This document shows, in pieces, positions 59,416 to 64,000 of a stretch of DNA of 64,000 nucleotides. Under the pieces are notes generated by a model. It was not told the DNA's origin, searched no databases, and saw only the letters and a program-made list of their open reading frames with translations. Source of the DNA: Promerops cafer (taxonomy: Eukaryota; Chordata; Aves; Passeriformes; Nectariniidae); assembly GCA_013398275.1 (NCBI GenBank), contig VZSE01003047.1:818422-882421 (forward strand). Direction: 5' to 3'. Within the stretch, counting starts at the first letter, position 1. Each line of letters opens with the position of its first letter. The position numbers and the translations under genes were made by a program.

Positions 59416-62010
59416 TACACAACATATCTCAGTAAAATAACCTGATTACAAGAGAAAGGAACAAAACCAAAGCGGATTCACTCAACAAAAAAAATATAAG
59501 CAGAAACTTTCACTCGAAATTCCAGGCATGACTGCTCTTGTGCTGCTGCAACAGTATGTGAAATGTGAGCTCCAGGTCTGCCAGCACCAAGAGGATTTCA
59601 ATATCACAAGCCCTAATGATTTCTATTGCCTCATTGCAGCATCCTCTGAAAGAAAACACAGCCCTGGATCAATGTAGTCATTGACTGACTCAGTGTATGG
59701 ATAAGTGATGCACATTAATACAGCCTGCATTGAACCGGAGTGGCCCTCGGAATTACAACTCAAGGTATAACAATGCAGTCTTCCCTTTAACCTGAGCAAG
59801 AGCTGCATTGACTTTTCCAGCTCTGTTTTCCAGCAGGCTCTGCCAGCTCTGTTGCAAGGCAGCCTGGCCAGCCCCCGAGCAGCTCTGCACAAAACAGGGA
59901 GCAGCGTTAGGTGAACCAGCCCTTAAACACAGCCCAGCAGACAGCTGCACCATTTAAAAGCACTTTGCACTCGAAAGCATCTCTGCAGAGCTCCCTGATC
60001 TATAGGTGCTTCATATATACCCTTAAAAATCTCGCTGGAGATTGTGGGGGATCAGAATCGATAGCCTCATTTGATAGATGAGCAACCAGATTAAACAGCA
60101 AACCAAAGGCTGCACAACTTTTTGTACCATGTGGTCCTAAACTTGAATCCTGTTCTGGGGCTGGGATGGATATAGGATTTTCTCCTGAGCTACAAAACTC
60201 CTCTTTCTCTCCACCACACCGAACTTGCCTGTAGCACAAAACTGTTCTGCAACTGTACAGCTTCTTTTTTTTTCTCATCTTTTTTTTAGAACTGACCCAG
60301 TATCACCTCTGGAACGTGGAAACTCAGCCAGACAACCAAGTCCTGCTTTCTGACACAGCAGAGCAAGGGGATTAGAGACTAACACTCAGACTGTACAATT
60401 AAATTATAGATGCTGTCCATGCCATGCCCCGTTCCATGTGCTGTGGGAGAGGTCTGGTGCAGCTGAGGCCCTACATGTTCCACACTTTATTTCCAGGGAA
60501 AAGTGACCAGGAGGAGGAAATCCCAAGGCTCAATAAAATTAACACTGGAATTCACTAGTGCCCAGAGGCCAATGGCAACCCACAGGGCTTGGATGGATCC
60601 CTAGGAAGCAATAATTCATCCAGCCAAGATAATTATCCAGAATAAACAAATGGAGTCCCAAAAATAATTTTTAAAATAAATGAAGCCCTACATACCTACC
60701 TTCCAAATGTTCATCTTCAACTTTCATTAATTCAGTGTTTGGTCCCACCTTTTTTACACAAAAACAAAGCAAAACCTATCTCTTGTCCAGGGGATTATTA
60801 TAAAGAGAAATATGAGGAAACTTTCAGAGTTTAAGCTTTCAAGATGCAGATTTTCAGAAAACTGTGCTTCAGTGCAATTAAATTGCATTTTTGGATGTTG
60901 GTTTGGTACGTTTCAACAGAGAAACCTTCTGTCTAATGAATTGAGAGCAAATTAGCAGAGTAAGATCAAACATGATCAGGGTAAGATCACCCGTGATACA
61001 AATACTGAAACATTTACTGTTGCAGAATTTCTTATTTGGGGTATTTATCATCTATGTTTACTGCTGATGCCATTTGGAAAATAATTAATAGGTAAATTCC
61101 TCAAAGTAGGGTTAAACGTTAGATATAAAAAAAATACTTCTGAGTAATTTAGTAAAAAGAAACCTTTTTTTTCCTTTTCCTTGGTTTTCTAACACAGAGA
61201 ACTGGTCAATCAAACAACTCTTTTCTACAGCTCAGTTGATTCAGCATGGACTGATTCAAAATTTAAAGCTGAAATAGGTTTTTTTTGATGCCACAAAAAG
61301 TCTACCAAGTTTAAGCAAAAAAAATACAAGATATAACTGTGAGTTAGAAATAATAAAACCTCTTTCCCTGTGTGAACTTCTTTAGCATAGAGTCCTGACA
61401 AGTCTTTGGGGAGTCCTGTTTTCATGTAGGTACTGTGAGCCAGAGATTTATCAAGTAACACAATACACACAGTACAAACTTCAGCTCCATTATTCTTTCT
61501 AAGGAATGCTGAGAAATAATTTATCATGATCTCAGCTCTAAAAGCTTTTATTTCTTAAAAAAGTCTCCTCACATCCTTTAATTTTTTACTTGATGTCATT
61601 TCAGAAGTTCTCAGTAATCATTTCCCGGCTATTAGCAGCTCTGAAATGAGCCAAAGTAGTACCTACAAAGCTAAAATACAGGTTAAAAAATCATATATTT
61701 AAAATTAAATAGCTATTTTTTATGTTTGCTTCAATATCTTCCCTCACAATGAAAAGAAATCCTAAATACCTGTTGTTAAACACCCTGGACAGATGACATA
61801 TTGAAAACTTCTTGAAGATTTAAAAATAAAAAAGTTCATGAGTATTTTCATGCCTAGGACTACCAACATTTCTTTCTTTCCCAGCGCAAGAATTTCACTG
61901 AACATCACGGGTCAATCAAGTGTTTCGGTCTCTGGAGAAAGTGGAAGAAATCACTTGAAAATGGCTGGAAAAAATCTTGGTTCCAGAAGGAGTTTAGAAA
62001 AGGTGGCCCC
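59416..62010. other. Non-coding DNA, no gene recognised
   Basis: AT-rich unique sequence. No repeat family, exon or RNA gene was recognised. Confidence 0.45.
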
Positions 62011-62014
62011 AAGG

Positions 62015-62130
62015 TCAGCAAAGTGCTAAACGCTGTTCCCGACTCCCGCCGATCCCTCGGCGCGCCCGCTCCCGCAGAAGTTGATTGGAACAAGCCGAGC
62101 TGCGGGCTCCAGGAAGCCTTGTCGTTGACC
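62015..62130. promoter_or_regulatory. Small CpG cluster
   Basis: Seven CpGs lie within about 35 bases (62046-62076), with more to 62135, embedded in AT-rich DNA and followed by an inverted CCAAT-type 'gttgattggaac'. An A15 run follows at 62157-62171. Possible regulatory element; low confidence. Confidence 0.25.
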
Positions 62131-63492
62131 ACGGAGTGTCTGTTGGACTTGTAAAGAAAAAAAAAAAAAAAGATATTTTAGGGGAAGCCAAAGCACTCTT
62201 GTTTACACAGCCTGGAAGAGGAAGAACAGATGCTCGATGCCGTAAAAGTTATAAATACGTTTGCTGTGATTTAAGTCATAAAGATGCATCAACACGTAAT
62301 TTTTTAAATCGTCCCCAATTTCCCTTGGAGAGCTGAAGAGCTGGGCAACTTTTCTGTCTGATTGGTGAAAATAGAACCATTTAAAAACAGGAGTTAACCG
62401 TAGAACAAAAGCGTTTCTGATTTGGGTTAGTCCAATTTTGTTATGAATTAAGCAAAATGATCAAATAACTGATGTTGGAGGTGACTCTTCTGTCAAGAAA
62501 ATAAATACAATTATTGACCTGAATCCCAATAAAATGACATTCTCATGTTCCAACCGGTCATTTTTATATTAAGAATAAGTTCATGCAGGTAGAATTGATT
62601 ATAAAAGAGAAAAGCTCTTGGGATCCCCTGCACTGAAATTAAGCTCTACAAGCTCCTAGGAAAGCTAAACAAACTGTCCAAGCTTGGGAGGCTTTGTGTA
62701 GGATGGGGATGCTGGGAAAAAGGGAAAAGAGAATTTTTAGGCTTTGAAAAATATCTTCCAAAAAGATCAGGTCTCTTTTTAAAGCACCTGTTGGATTCCT
62801 TAGCTAGGAAGAGGTTAATTTTCTTTTTTTTTTCCTCTATGAATATATTTATTAATTTGATATATTCAGAACTAGTTCAGAATATTTTAGACTGCAGTAG
62901 TTGACCTTGCAAATACTTAATTGCACTAAAACTCTGATTTTAACACCAACTTACCTTCTTTTTAAATTTCAAGGGTTTTTTTACTTCTGTAGATGATCAA
63001 AGGTGAAGTCGTGTACATGAGATCGTTTGAAGAGAAGAGATTAAATTTTTAAACTACAGAAACGTAATGTATAATAGCATAATTATAATCAGGGATCAAT
63101 CAATACATTTATTTTTCCATACATTTTTTATATCTTTTCTAGACCCACACTGTAGCTTTCAACAATAATTTCAGAATTTTTGTCTCTAAGAATTTCAGGC
63201 AAAGTTCCAAAACATATTAAGAGAATTAAATACAAGAAAATTAATATTTGACAAACATTTATCCTGTACAAATAAATTTATGGTTTAATTAATTGGAGTC
63301 ACTGGGATTTACTACATGAAAATGCACAAACTGATACAAATATAGGGATTCTACAAACCCTAAATTCTGAATTCTCCAAAAGGAATTCTACAAAGACCAA
63401 CAACCCCGAAGGAGCTGCCTCAAAGTTTGAACATTCATGTGTTGATGAAGAGTCAACTCTAACCTATTCAACAACCTAAAATGAGTAGGTTT
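62131..63492. other. AT-rich non-coding DNA
   Basis: No element was recognised apart from the A15 run at 62157-62171. Confidence 0.45.
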
Positions 63493-63560
63493 AATGGTTG
63501 GACTCAATAATCTTAGAGGTCTGTTCCAACCTAAAAGATTCTGTGATTCTAAGAATGAGT
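63493..63560 (+). mobile_element. CR1 LINE fragment, terminal 65 bases
   Basis: Reads 'taatggttggactcaataat', 'cttagaggtctgttccaacc', then 'aaaagattctgtgattct' in plus orientation. It is the same tail type as the 29.5-30.0 kb copy. Confidence 0.9.
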
Positions 63561-64000
63561 TAATTAAGCTCATTTGTACCTACGTAAAACTGAACAAAAT
63601 TAAATGCGAGCATTTTAGGATTGCAGGGGGGAAAAAAAAGAAAAATTGTGTTTGTCCAAATCAAATATGAGGAAACTTATTTAGGGATTTTACAGATATA
63701 ATAAAATGTATCTAATTTAGAATTTTACAAACATATTAAAGTGTTTAAGGGTAGAGCTAAGGTTGCAGATACCACATTGCCTTGAGAACTTCTCTCAGTG
63801 GAGATTTGAGCAGAAGCTGCTCCTAAGAGCTCGTATTTGTTTGTTTCTAGGACAATACACACGCACTGGTAGAAAGGTGTATTCAAATGCAAAATTCACT
63901 CCAGGCTGATAGTTCTGATCTCCTTTAATCTTCCTCTCTTGATTAACAGTAAGGGCTTCTGTGAAGGACAATTGATGTGGTGCAATAGGTCACCTTCTGG
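63561..64000. other. AT-rich non-coding DNA at the right edge
   Basis: Nothing was recognised. The window ends in unique sequence. Confidence 0.45.

Noticed and set aside
1..64000. CRISPR array, bacterial operon, tRNA, rRNA, known microRNA or endogenous retrovirus
   Set aside because: I looked for repeat-spacer periodicity, B-box-like GGTTCGANTCC, snRNA/5S signatures, familiar microRNA seeds and paired long terminal repeats with a primer-binding site. None was seen. A profile search (Infernal, tRNAscan, LTR finder) would settle it.

Overview
The window looks like non-coding nuclear DNA from a bird. The main evidence is about 21 fragments of the CR1 LINE, the dominant avian/reptilian retrotransposon. 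They are recognised by their 3' ends (a 'ggtcccttccaaccc' core followed by short 'attctgtgattct'-type repeats) and, in three longer copies, by remnants of the end of CR1 ORF2. No mammalian-type SINEs or L1 were seen. The sequence otherwise has vertebrate character: AT-rich, CpG-poor, with long A/T homopolymers and microsatellites. The GC-rich CR1 variant that recurs here suggests a songbird to me, but that is weak inference.

I found no protein-coding exon, rRNA, tRNA, known microRNA or viral gene that I can support. The longest open frames (322, 232, 218 and 211 codons) are either inside GC-rich DNA with no recognisable domain or lie across a CR1 copy on one strand or the other. The window is therefore either a gene desert or the inside of a large intron; the sequence alone does not decide which.

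Layout. 1-3.6 kb: three CR1 remnants, then a GC-rich, CpG-richer block (2.84-3.4 kb) carrying the longest open frame. 3.6-10.9 kb: CR1-free DNA with an ATT microsatellite, two enhancer-like stretches near 6.1 and 7.3 kb, and a poly-T/poly-C tract at 10.0 kb. 10.9-44.2 kb: scattered CR1 fragments, nearly all in plus orientation, including the longest (32.6-33.5 kb), a head-to-tail pair (29.4-30.0 kb), CpG clusters at 18.9 and 28.7 kb, and a perfect 13-bp inverted repeat at 34.46 kb. 44.2-55.0 kb: an 11-kb CR1-free block with several stretches that read like conserved non-coding regulatory DNA (46.4, 47.8, 48.6-49.3, 53.8-54.3 kb) and a 9-base assembly gap inside a poly-T run. 55.0-64.0 kb: a few CR1 tails, a long GATA tetranucleotide tract, a CR1 with a 29-bp tandem duplication, and a CpG cluster at 62.05 kb.

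There is no gene set working together here. The most useful observations are the strong strand bias of the CR1 insertions, the CR1-depleted block with enhancer-like sequence, and the CRE-like inverted repeat. Regulatory calls are made by eye from base composition and motif texture, without any alignment, and carry low confidence. I saw no sign of a novel biological system.
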